A DNA stretch of 44,401 bases from Selenomonadaceae bacterium (GTDB lineage: Bacteria > Bacillota > Negativicutes > Selenomonadales > Selenomonadaceae). The position numbers were made by a program, and so were the translations under genes. How positions within the stretch are numbered: position 1 is the first letter of the stretch; each line of letters starts with the position of its first letter. The notes below the pieces were generated by a model that made no database searches, was not told the DNA's origin, and worked only from the letters and a program-made list of their open reading frames with translations. Shown here piece after piece: positions 16,493 through 24,195 of this stretch. The stretch spans positions 1-44,401 of the forward strand of contig JAGBMX010000095.1 in the NCBI GenBank assembly GCA_017634675.1, in the 5' to 3' direction.

Positions 16493-16579
16493 TTCTTACT
16501 TTCTTTTCTCTTTCTTTTTTATAAAAAAGAAAGAGAAAAGAAAGTAACAAAGAAAAGAGAAAGAAAAAATTTTAATAAA
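16493..16579 (-). repeat. Triplex-type repeat, copy D (5' of sepF)
   Basis: On the minus strand Y1 (complement of 16549-16569; T6-C-T3-C-T-C-T4-C-T3) is followed by GTTAC, mirror-image Y2, loop AT, and R (complement of 16500-16520). Y1 matches R in parallel at 21 of 21 positions. Compared with copies B and C the second T-run is two bases shorter in all three arms at once. R ends 29 bases before the sepF ATG. Confidence 0.88.
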
Positions 16580-16626
16580 CTTTTATTTTTAGTTTAGACA
16601 GCAAATTTAACAGTTAATCCAAACCA

Positions 16627-16719
16627 ATTATTAAAGTTTTTTCTCTTTTTATTTTGTTTCTTTTCTTTTTCTCTTTTTTTCAAAAAAGAGAAAAAGAAAA
16701 GAAAGAATTTTAATAATTT
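16627..16719 (+). repeat. Triplex-type repeat, copy E (3' of yggS)
   Basis: After ATTATTAAAG comes Y1 at 16637-16655 (T6-C-T-C-T5-A-T4), linker GTTTC, Y2 at 16661-16680, loop C, and R at 16682-16700 (A6-G-A-G-A5-G-A4). Y1 and R agree in parallel except at one base (A at 16651 where C is expected). R ends 9 bases from the yggS stop. The right flank contains an inverted ATTATTAAA box, so this copy has the box at both ends. Copies D and E are back to back. Confidence 0.85.
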
Positions 16720-17402
16720 CTGGCGCCGAAAATGCCGGTACCAACTCTTACTATTGTTGCTCCTTCTTCAACCGCGATTTCATAATCGCCGGTCATGCCC
16801 ATGGAAAGTTCCGTTATGTCGGCTCTTTCCCACGGCATTTTCTTTATGTTGGTAAAAATATCATACATCTCTTTAAAAAGAGGTCGCGCCGCTTCCTTAT
16901 CTTCAAAATTCGGCGCTATCAACATCAAACCTCTTAATTTTAGGTTTTCTAACGCATCAATACCCTTTAAAAGCGGCAATAATTCCTCTTTGTCGCAACC
17001 GAATTTAGTTTCTTCTCCATAAAGATTAACCTGCACCAACACCTCTTGAGTTTTGCCCAAAACCGCCGCGGCACCGTTAATTGCTTTGGCAAGATGAAAA
17101 CTGTCAACGGAATGAATCAGCTTAAACATTTTTACCGCTTGCTTAGCTTTATTAGTCTGCAAATGCCCTATCAAATGCCAAGTGACATCGCGTTCCAATT
17201 CGGAGAATTTTTCTTTTGCCTCCTGCACCCGATTTTCGCCGATATGCTCAGCTCCCGCATCTATCGCTTCTCTCATGGCGGCAATATCGTGATTTTTCGT
17301 TACCGCCACCAATGTAACGGGCGCATCTTTAGGCACTCTAACCCGTCTTTGCTTTGCCACTTCGATTTTCCCCAAAACTTCTCTAAAATTTTCGCCTATC
17401 AT
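16710..17402 (-). CDS. yggS: YggS/YlmE family PLP-binding protein (PLP homeostasis)
   Basis: A 230-residue alanine-racemase-fold protein that carries pyridoxal phosphate and helps to buffer its level. The PLP lysine is in VTLVAVTKNHD, and GAEHIGENRVQEAKEKF is the hallmark. WHLIGHLQTNKAK and LSMGMTGDYEIAVEEGATIVRVGTGIFG complete the fold. The ATG at 17402 is favoured: AGGTGA, overlapping the pgeF stop, is its ribosome-binding site, and the in-frame GTG at 17411 lies inside that site. The last codons (AAT TAT TAA) coincide with the flank of repeat copy E. In the ylm cluster it corresponds to ylmE. Confidence 0.94.
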   Translation of the reverse strand: MIGENFREVLGKIEVAKQRRVRVPKDAPVTLVAVTKNHDIAAMREAIDAGAEHIGENRVQEAKEKFSELERDVTWHLIGHLQTNKAKQAVKMFKLIHSVDSFHLAKAINGAAAVLGKTQEVLVQVNLYGEETKFGCDKEELLPLLKGIDALENLKLRGLMLIAPNFEDKEAARPLFKEMYDIFTNIKKMPWERADITELSMGMTGDYEIAVEEGATIVRVGTGIFGARNY

Positions 17403-17411
17403 CTTCGTCAC

Positions 17412-18197
17412 CTAGATATTTTTTAAGGCAATCAAAGCGCCAATCCTTCCCGTTACGCCCTTTTCCGCCCTATATGAAAAATACCATGAATTTTCGCCAT
17501 AAGTGCAAGCCTTCGCCACGTCTATATTCTTCGCTCTAACCCCTGCGGCAAGAAGTATCTCTCTATTTGCTTCCCACAAATCAAGATGATATTTTCCATC
17601 TTCCGCCGACAAAAATTTATCGCTGTCCGAGAAATTTTCCCTAAAAACCTTCGCCACATCTTCGCCTATTTCATAAGCCTCCTTGGAAATCGAAGGTCCA
17701 ATCCCCGCCAAACAATCCTCGGCGTTCGTTCCGAAAGCCTCTTTCATCGCCAAAATGGTCTTTTCGGCGATTTTTCCCGCCGTACCTTTCCAACCCGCAT
17801 GAGCCGCGCCAACCGCTCTATTTTTAGGGTCTACAATCAAAATCGGCGCACAGTCCGCAAAACACAACAAAAGCGGCACATTCGCTTCATTAGTAATCAA
17901 TGCGTCAACATCGTCTATGGCGGATTCGTAATCCTTAGCCCCTAATCCTCTGTGCTCCGCGCCAACCCTCATCACAGTCGTCCCATGAACCTGTTTCGGC
18001 GAAACAATATCTTTAGCGTTCAACAATAAAGAATGAGCGAAAATCTGTCTGTTATCCCGCACAGCTTCCGCATCGTCCCCTACATGAAACGCCAAATTCA
18101 GCGAATAATAAGGTTTCTTACTGACTCCACCCAATCTCCCCGATATTGCGTGCGTAACTATATCCTCCGGGAATATAGAAAACTTCCCGTGCCACAC
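17412..18197 (-). CDS. pgeF: Peptidoglycan editing factor / multicopper-oxidase-like PgeF (YfiH/YlmD)
   Basis: A protein of about 261 residues in the YfiH/DUF152 family, which acts on peptidoglycan precursors or purine nucleosides. THAISGRLGGVSKKPYYSLNLAFHVGDD opens the fold. The metal or active-site residues lie in LLCFADCAPILIVDP and VGAAHAGWKGTAGKI, and KACTYGENSWYFSYRAEKGVTGR closes it. The start is taken as the GTG at 18197, with AAGGAA 6 bases upstream; a TTG at 18218 is possible. An open frame runs on to 18377, but that extension is a translation of the GC-rich repeat and overlaps the neighbouring gene, so it is not real. It is followed directly by yggS. Confidence 0.88.
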   Translation of the reverse strand: MWHGKFSIFPEDIVTHAISGRLGGVSKKPYYSLNLAFHVGDDAEAVRDNRQIFAHSLLLNAKDIVSPKQVHGTTVMRVGAEHRGLGAKDYESAIDDVDALITNEANVPLLLCFADCAPILIVDPKNRAVGAAHAGWKGTAGKIAEKTILAMKEAFGTNAEDCLAGIGPSISKEAYEIGEDVAKVFRENFSDSDKFLSAEDGKYHLDLWEANREILLAAGVRAKNIDVAKACTYGENSWYFSYRAEKGVTGRIGALIALKNI

Positions 18198-18247
18198 ATT
18201 CTTTTCCTTATGCTCCAAAAAATAACTCAATCTCTCCCGTCCCCTTA

Positions 18248-18330
18248 GTTGGGGCTCCGCCCCAAACCCCGGCAGGGCGCTGCCCTGCACCCGCCAAAGG
18301 GCATTGCCCTCTGGACTCCCAGTTACGTTA
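18248..18330 (+). repeat. GC-rich triple-hairpin repeat, copy 1
   Basis: Three successive short palindromes are present: TTGGGGC/GCCCCAA (18249-18265), GCAGGGC/GCCCTGC (18272-18288) and AGGGC/GCCCT (18298-18310), then CTGGACTCCCAGTTACGTT. The base composition is far above the surroundings. The repeat fills the gap between the radical SAM gene and pgeF and ends about 50 bases before the pgeF start. Related copies lie at 29965, 36506 and 41713. Confidence 0.85.
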
Positions 18331-18340
18331 CTTCTAAATT

Positions 18341-20062
18341 TTAGCATACGCCGCAACGTTTGCAACCGTTGAAACATTTTGTTGTTGATTCTTGGTTTTT
18401 TGCTTTTTTCAATTCATTATACAGATATTCTCGCTTTACCCCTATATCTATTGTTTCCCAAGGAAAAATTTCATTTTCTCCCCTGTCTCTCGTCAAGTAA
18501 AAATCCGTCTGCAATCCTATTTCCTTCAGCTCCTGCAAAAAAAACTTTGCTCCGCCCTTGTCAGCCGCCGCCAAAATCGCCTCCGAAAGTTTTCTGTCTC
18601 CTCTTGCCAGTATTCCCTGAACTTCAGCCTCTCTCGGTGATTCGAATATAACTTTTATCCTGCTTTCTTTCTTTAAACTTTTCTCTATATATCTAAGTTT
18701 TTCCTTTATTGCTTTTTTATTTTCCATAGGCAACCACATAAAAGGAGTACACGGTTTCGGTACAAATGGGTTTATGCTTAAAGTCAAGGTTCCTCTAGAA
18801 TTTTCTTCTTCCATGTATCTTTTTAACCTTAACGCAAGGGATACAATCGCTTCAATATCCTCCTGTTTTTCAAAAGGAAGCCCAATCATAAAATACAACC
18901 TAAAATTTAAAATTCCTGCTTTTATTCCAAGCTTCATAGAATAAAAAAGATGTTCTTCCTCTATTCCCTTGTTTATAACCTTTCGCAGCTTATCGCTCCC
19001 GGCTTCCGGCGCCATTGTCAGGGTTTTAAGTCCGCTCTTTGCAAGCGAACTTACCAATTCCTCCGTAACGGAATCCGCTCTAAAAGAAGCCACGGACATA
19101 TCCATTCCATTGTCTAAAATATATTTTGCAAGCTCGTCAATCTCCGGATAATCCGAAATCGCCGCGCCCATCAATCCTATTCGTTTGCCGTATTTTTTAC
19201 CGTTATCGACGGCTTTTTTTAACTCTTTAACAGAACGGTTCCTAGGTTTTCTAAACGCATACCCCGCCATACAAAACCGACAGTGTCTGCCGCAACCCCT
19301 AGCCGTTTCTATCAAATACAAGTCAAATTCCGTATCTTCGGTAATCACAACGCTATGAGCCGCAAATTCATCCAAATCCTCGACCCACATCCGCTTAACC
19401 CGCTCAGGCGCACCTTCTTTACTCTCTATGCAAGAAACCGTGCCGTCCTCGTTATAATGATGTTCATATAGTGCAGGCACATACACACCGGGTACTTTAG
19501 AGAATTTTTTCAAAATCTCCTTACGGCTAAGACCTTCTTCTTTCGCCTCTTTATAACAATCCATAAACTGCGGCATCACAGCTTCTCCCTCGCCTATTAT
19601 AAAGCAATCGAAAAAAGCCGCCAACGGTTCGGGATTAAACGTTGCGCAAGGTCCCCCCGCTATTACAATCGGGTCTTTCTCTCCCCTATCCTCGCTCAAA
19701 ATTTTTATTCTTCCTAATTTTAACATTTCCACCGTATTAAAATAATCCATTTCAAAAGAAATTGCAAATCCTATTATGTCAAAATCGGAAAAAATTCTCC
19801 GAGTCTCCAACGAAAACAACGGCGTATCGGTTTTTTTATGCCTCGCCAAAATCTCGCTCTCCGGCAAAAATCCTCTCTCGCAAAAAGTATCTTCACGCTT
19901 GTTAAGCAAATCATACACAATATGTATTCCCAAATTGCTCATACCCACCTTGTACAAATTGGGATAAGCCAACAAAAAATTAAACTCTGCCCCTCTTTTT
20001 ATATACGCCCCCCGCTCATTCGCAAACCGCAACTTTTGCGTCTCTTTCAGTCTAAAATCCAA
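18341..20062 (-). CDS. B12-binding-domain radical SAM protein (TIGR03960-like)
   Basis: A 573-residue enzyme. The N-terminal cobalamin-binding-like domain (FNFLLAYPNLYKVGMSNLGIHIVYDLL) is followed by a radical SAM core with the 4Fe-4S triad CGRHCRFC near residue 256 (ARGCGRHCRFCMAGY). The C-terminus ends in a cysteine-rich tail, CFNGCKRCGVC. It resembles the N-terminal half of the widespread TIGR03960/TIGR03936 pair, often found near ribonuclease G and ribosomal genes, but the TIGR03936 partner is not adjacent here. The substrate is unknown. It follows nrdR by 10 bases in the same direction. Confidence 0.85.
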   Translation of the reverse strand: MDFRLKETQKLRFANERGAYIKRGAEFNFLLAYPNLYKVGMSNLGIHIVYDLLNKREDTFCERGFLPESEILARHKKTDTPLFSLETRRIFSDFDIIGFAISFEMDYFNTVEMLKLGRIKILSEDRGEKDPIVIAGGPCATFNPEPLAAFFDCFIIGEGEAVMPQFMDCYKEAKEEGLSRKEILKKFSKVPGVYVPALYEHHYNEDGTVSCIESKEGAPERVKRMWVEDLDEFAAHSVVITEDTEFDLYLIETARGCGRHCRFCMAGYAFRKPRNRSVKELKKAVDNGKKYGKRIGLMGAAISDYPEIDELAKYILDNGMDMSVASFRADSVTEELVSSLAKSGLKTLTMAPEAGSDKLRKVINKGIEEEHLFYSMKLGIKAGILNFRLYFMIGLPFEKQEDIEAIVSLALRLKRYMEEENSRGTLTLSINPFVPKPCTPFMWLPMENKKAIKEKLRYIEKSLKKESRIKVIFESPREAEVQGILARGDRKLSEAILAAADKGGAKFFLQELKEIGLQTDFYLTRDRGENEIFPWETIDIGVKREYLYNELKKAKNQESTTKCFNGCKRCGVC

Positions 20063-20072
20063 AAATTACGCC

Positions 20073-20534
20073 TCACTTCTTATCACGATTTTTCAAAAGC
20101 TCCAGTTCATTTTGAAAACCCGATATATCCTTAAACTTCCTATAAACAGACGCAAACCTTATATACGCCACTTCGTCAAAATCCTTCAAGTGTTCCATCA
20201 CACGCTCGCCTATAGCCCTTGCCATAATTTCCCTTTCCATCGTATTTCGTATCTCTCGCTCAATCTCGCTTGCAAGCGCAACAATTCTATCCGCTTCAAT
20301 ATCTCTCTTATCGCAAGACCTTATAAGCCCGTTTAACAACTTATTCCTGTCAAAAGTCTCACGTCTGCCGTCGTTCTTTATTACCATCAGCGGCACACGC
20401 TCCAAACTTTCGTAAGTGGTAAACCGCCTGCCGCAAGCGCCGCATTCCCTTCTTCTCCTTATGGTAGACCCTTCCTCAGCCGCCCTTGAATCTACCACTC
20501 TGCTATCCGGCGCCTTACAAAACGGACAACGCAT
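20073..20534 (-). CDS. nrdR: Transcriptional repressor NrdR
   Basis: A 153-residue repressor of ribonucleotide reductase genes. The N-terminal zinc ribbon is MRCPFCKAPDSRVVDSR with CGACGRRFTTYE. An ATP-cone domain follows (LMVIKNDGRRETFDRNKLLNGLIRSCDKRDI onward), which senses ATP and dATP. DEVAYIRFASVYRKFKDI is conserved at the end. Triplex-type repeat F lies directly upstream in the same sense. No NrdR box was recognised in its own leader. Confidence 0.97.
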   Translation of the reverse strand: MRCPFCKAPDSRVVDSRAAEEGSTIRRRRECGACGRRFTTYESLERVPLMVIKNDGRRETFDRNKLLNGLIRSCDKRDIEADRIVALASEIEREIRNTMEREIMARAIGERVMEHLKDFDEVAYIRFASVYRKFKDISGFQNELELLKNRDKK

Positions 20535-20556
20535 TTTTACACCTTCTTTCTACGTC

Positions 20557-20643
20557 AGGTTCCTTCTTTCTTTCTCTCTCTTTTTTGAAAAAAAGAGAGA
20601 GAAAGAAAGAAGCAAAGAAAGAGAGAGAAAAAACTTTAATAAT
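20557..20643 (-). repeat. Triplex-type repeat, copy F (between ygiQ-like gene and nrdR)
   Basis: On the minus strand, ATTATTAAAG is followed by Y1 (complement of 20614-20633; T6-CTCTCTC-T3-C-T3), GCTTC, mirror-image Y2, loop C, and R (complement of 20567-20586). Y1 matches R in parallel at 20 of 20. The linker CTTC pairs with GAAG after R, where other copies use TTAC/GTAA, which is another compensated change. The ygiQ-like stop codon lies in the left flank. R ends 32 bases before the nrdR ATG. Confidence 0.88.
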
Positions 20644-22447
20644 TTTTTTGTTTTGGTTTTGGGGGGATTAGGGCGTTTTTGCCGTAGCCTATTAGGTCTT
20701 CTCTTTGTAAAATGTGTAACGCTTTTTTTACCAACGCATGATTTTTTTCGTCCCACGCTTGGAGTAGCGCTCGTTGCATGGCTTTTTCTTCTTTTGTCCT
20801 TGCGACATATATTTTTTCGCCCGTCAACGGACTTATTCCCGTATAATACATTGCCGTAGATATTGTGCCCGGAGTTGGGATAAAATCCTGCACCTGTTTT
20901 ATATGGTAATTTCGTTCTTTCAAAAATATCGCAAGTTCCAATGCGTCCTTTAATTCTGCGCCCGGATGGCTCGACATAAAATACGGCACCAAATACTGTT
21001 TCTTCCCCAATCTCCCGTTTACCTTTTGAAATTTTTCTATAAACTTCAAATATACTTCCCTATGGGATTTTCCCATAGCGTCCAAAACTCTGTTGGATAT
21101 ATGTTCCGGCGCTATTTTTAGCTGACCGCTTACATGATATTTTGACAGTTCTTCCAAAAATTCGTCGCCATCGGCGGCTTTTAACAGATAGTCAAATCTC
21201 ACGCCGGAGCGGATAAATACCTTTTTTATCTTAGGCAAAGCGCGAATTTTTCTCAGCAACCCCAAATATTCTTTATGACTCGCCTTCATATTTTTACAAG
21301 GAGATGAGCCAAGACAGGATTTACCCTTGCAAGTTCCCCTCTTTTCCTGCGCATCGCAAGAAATTCGATGAAAATTTGCCGTAGGTCCTCCGACGTCGTG
21401 GATATATCCCTTAAAATCCGAAAGCTCCGTTAAAAGCTTTACTTCCCGCAAAATCGACTCGTCGCTACGTCTTTGAATAATCCGTCCTTCATGGGAATGT
21501 ATGGCGCAGAAATTACAACCTCCGAAACATCCTCGGTGAGCCGTTACGCTAAACCTCACCTCTTTTATTGCAGGCACCCCGCCCATTTTTTCATACATTG
21601 GATGATACGTTCGCATATACGGCAAATCGTAAACTTCGTCCATTTCTTCCGTTGTAAGCGGCATAGCGGGCGGATTTACAACCACTACCTTGCCTTCGGT
21701 TTCCTGCGCCAATCGCCGCCCGCAAATAGGATTTTGCTCCGTATAATCAATTTTCACAGCTTTGGCAAAATCCTTCTTATCCTTTAAGCAATCCTCATAA
21801 GATGGAAGTTTTACATAATCGTATATATAATCAAACCCCGGCGCGACGTAAGCGGTACCCTTAATATCCTGCAAATCGCTTATTTTTACGCCTCTGTTTA
21901 ATTCGGCGGCTATCTCTAATACGGCGTGTTCCCCCATACCGTAAATAAGAATATCCGCTCCGCTTTCCATTAGTATTGATTTATGGAGCGAATCGTCCCA
22001 ATAATCGTAATGGGCAAGGCGGCGAAGACTCGCCTCAATACCGCCGATTATTACAGGCTTGTCGTTAAAAAGCTCCCGTAATTTTTTTGTATAAACAGCA
22101 ACGGCTCTCGGAGGTCGCTTGCCGATTTTTCCTCCCGGAGAATATTCGTCAAAATGTCGCAAACGTTTTTTTGACGTATACGCACTAAGCATTGAATCAA
22201 GGTTCCCGGATGAAACCAAAAAGCCCAACCGCGGCTCCCCCAAAAGAGTAAAATCCTGACTTTTTTGCGGGTTCGGTTGGGCGATTACACCTACGCTAAG
22301 CCCGTGGGAAACGAGCAAACGACTTATTATCGCAACGCCGAAACTTGGGTGGTCCACATAAGCGTCGCCTGATACAAAGATAAAATCCAACTGTTGAAGC
22401 CCGCTTCGTTCCATGTCTTTTCGCGAAACAGGCAAAAATCCGTCCAT
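20636..22447 (-). CDS. YgiQ family radical SAM protein
   Basis: A 603-residue radical SAM protein of the YgiQ/UPF0313 family. The cluster motif is CFGGCNFCAIHSHEGR near residue 309, preceded by RTYHPMYEKMGGVPAIKEVRFSVTAHRG. KIAPEHISNRVLDAMGKSHREVYLKF and YLVPYFMSSHPGAELKDA are also typical. Its function is unknown. The start codon follows the rodZ-like stop with no gap (TAA then ATG), so the two are probably co-translated. The C-terminus (KQKNY, stop) falls inside the flank of repeat F, and the protein looks shorter than YgiQ proteins with long basic tails. Confidence 0.92.
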   Translation of the reverse strand: MDGFLPVSRKDMERSGLQQLDFIFVSGDAYVDHPSFGVAIISRLLVSHGLSVGVIAQPNPQKSQDFTLLGEPRLGFLVSSGNLDSMLSAYTSKKRLRHFDEYSPGGKIGKRPPRAVAVYTKKLRELFNDKPVIIGGIEASLRRLAHYDYWDDSLHKSILMESGADILIYGMGEHAVLEIAAELNRGVKISDLQDIKGTAYVAPGFDYIYDYVKLPSYEDCLKDKKDFAKAVKIDYTEQNPICGRRLAQETEGKVVVVNPPAMPLTTEEMDEVYDLPYMRTYHPMYEKMGGVPAIKEVRFSVTAHRGCFGGCNFCAIHSHEGRIIQRRSDESILREVKLLTELSDFKGYIHDVGGPTANFHRISCDAQEKRGTCKGKSCLGSSPCKNMKASHKEYLGLLRKIRALPKIKKVFIRSGVRFDYLLKAADGDEFLEELSKYHVSGQLKIAPEHISNRVLDAMGKSHREVYLKFIEKFQKVNGRLGKKQYLVPYFMSSHPGAELKDALELAIFLKERNYHIKQVQDFIPTPGTISTAMYYTGISPLTGEKIYVARTKEEKAMQRALLQAWDEKNHALVKKALHILQREDLIGYGKNALIPPKPKQKNY

Positions 22448-23347
22448 TTAATTTGCAACATCCTTAGTATAGACTTTTTCGGCAACCTGACCGGGATTTC
22501 CCATAGCGCCCATCTTTTTGCCGTTATGGGTTATGTCTATTGCGCCAGCGTTACCTGCGGTAATCGTTATCGTGTTGTTGCCCTTCCATGTGAAAAATTG
22601 ACCGTCTTGACCAATATCTTCAAAAACCACCGCTCCGTCCACAATTACCTGTGTCCAGCAATTTCCGTTAAATCCCGCAGTCACCTCAACGCCCGAAATT
22701 TGCTGTTGCGCCGGAGCTGCCGCAGGAGCAGCGGGAGGCGCAGGAGTATTTGCCGCAGGCGTTTCTTTTACCTGTTTGTTTTCCTCAGCCTTTGGCTCTT
22801 TCTTTTCTGCATTAGGCTGCGCCTTAGGCTCTTCCTTAACTTCTTTCTTCTCTACTTGAGCGGATTTAGTTTCTTCTTTAACTGTGCTATCTACGGCGGC
22901 TTGATCTTTATTCATATAATAAAATGCGCCAAGACAGATGAGCGCCAATAACAACACGAACATCAAAAATCCGCTCTTCTTTTTCCCCGATTTTTGATGT
23001 TTAGGCGTATTTAATTTTACGGGTATATCAATTTTTTCCTCTTCGGGCTTGGTGAAAACATCCGGGGGCGCAACGCTGTCCGATGTCGGCGGCGTAGGAG
23101 GACCCGGCTTCTTCGCTCCGCCCTGCACTTCGTTTGTATATTCTTCTATCAGCGCATCGCTGTCAATTCCCAAAAAATCCGCGTAATTCCTGATAAAGCC
23201 CTTAACATAAACCGGGCTTGGCAGCGCAAACCAATTTTCTTCTTCCAGAGCCGAAATGTACGCCTTTCTGATGCTTGTCCCGTTCTCGATATCCGTTACG
23301 GTTAAATTTCGACTCTCTCTTGCCTGTTTTAAAATTTCGCCTAACAT
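22448..23347 (-). CDS. rodZ: RodZ-like helix-turn-helix membrane protein (DUF4115)
   Basis: A 299-residue protein with the RodZ layout. The N-terminal HTH (LGEILKQARESRNLTVTDIENGTSIRKAYISALEEENW, then PVYVKGFIRNYADFLGID) would face the cytoplasm. A single membrane segment lies near residue 130 (FLMFVLLLALICLGAFYYM), then a Lys/Glu/Ala/Pro-rich linker and a C-terminal DUF4115 beta domain (VTAGFNGNCWTQVIVDGAVVFEDIGQDGQ). RodZ links MreB to the elongation machinery. The ATG at 23347 is preferred, with TGGAGG upstream; the longer in-frame GTG start at 23359 overlaps that site. Confidence 0.87.
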   Translation of the reverse strand: MLGEILKQARESRNLTVTDIENGTSIRKAYISALEEENWFALPSPVYVKGFIRNYADFLGIDSDALIEEYTNEVQGGAKKPGPPTPPTSDSVAPPDVFTKPEEEKIDIPVKLNTPKHQKSGKKKSGFLMFVLLLALICLGAFYYMNKDQAAVDSTVKEETKSAQVEKKEVKEEPKAQPNAEKKEPKAEENKQVKETPAANTPAPPAAPAAAPAQQQISGVEVTAGFNGNCWTQVIVDGAVVFEDIGQDGQFFTWKGNNTITITAGNAGAIDITHNGKKMGAMGNPGQVAEKVYTKDVAN

Positions 23348-23518
23348 AAAAACCTCCACAAAAGACCTTTATGGGTTGATTATACATTATTAAAACTATT
23401 AAGTCAAAAAAATTTGTTCCTTTTTTGTTTTTTTATCCTTGTTTTTTGTATACACCATCTTTTATATTGTGTTAAAATGTAGTCCATAAAATTTTAAACG
23501 TAGAAAGGACATCACAAA

Positions 23519-24121
23519 ATGAAAAATGAGTTGCCTTATTTTTACGTCGATTCAGCATACGGAGGTTGGCAAGAATGGTTCTTAGAAGAGATGATGCGTT
23601 TGGGAGGCTGCGGCGCAGTTACCGCTTGCGATTGCAGTATTTATTTTACTCTTTACAAGAATATGAAAAATTTGTATCCCTTTGACATCACAAATCTAAC
23701 AAAAAAGGATTATATTCGTTTCGGCGGTATTATGAAGCCTTATCTTAGTCCCAGATGGACGGGAATCGATCGTTTAAATATTTACATTGACGGTTTCAGC
23801 AACTATTTAAATGATTGCGGCGAAAAAAGAATTTCTCTTATTCCTTTTGATGGAGAAAACCCCTTTCGCGCCGCAACCAGCGTTGTAAAAAAGCAAATAA
23901 ACTCAGGCTGGCCTATCCCTAGCTTAACTCTTAAACACATGGATCCGTCTTTTGAGGATTACGTTTGGCACTGGTACCTATTAACAGGTTACGAAGAAAA
24001 TGAAAATCAATTCATGGTGAAAGTTGTTACCTACGGTTCATGGCGTTGGCTTGATTTTAAAAGCTTATGGAATACAGGCTATGCTCTAAAAGGCGGATTG
24101 ATTTTATTTACCGATAATTAG
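23519..24121 (+). CDS. Papain-like/C39-like cysteine peptidase fold protein (putative)
   Basis: A 200-residue protein without a signal peptide. The pattern fits a papain-like peptidase. A candidate catalytic Cys lies in GGCGAVTACDCSIYFTLY near residue 31. A candidate His lies in DYVWHWYLLTGYEENENQFMVKVVTYG near residue 153, the position where C39-like proteins have H-W-V-x-V-x-G. A strand with an acidic residue follows (WRWLDFKSLWNTGY). The match is by pattern only, so function and activity are inference. The ATG has AGAAAGGA upstream. The gene is a single unit between two minus-strand operons, divergent from rodZ. Confidence 0.6.
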   Translation: MKNELPYFYVDSAYGGWQEWFLEEMMRLGGCGAVTACDCSIYFTLYKNMKNLYPFDITNLTKKDYIRFGGIMKPYLSPRWTGIDRLNIYIDGFSNYLNDCGEKRISLIPFDGENPFRAATSVVKKQINSGWPIPSLTLKHMDPSFEDYVWHWYLLTGYEENENQFMVKVVTYGSWRWLDFKSLWNTGYALKGGLILFTDN

Positions 24122-24195
24122 CTTTTTCGATAAAATTAAAATTCATTGAAAGTTTCTTCCATCGAAAAAACTGTATAAATCGAAGATTGATGTTT

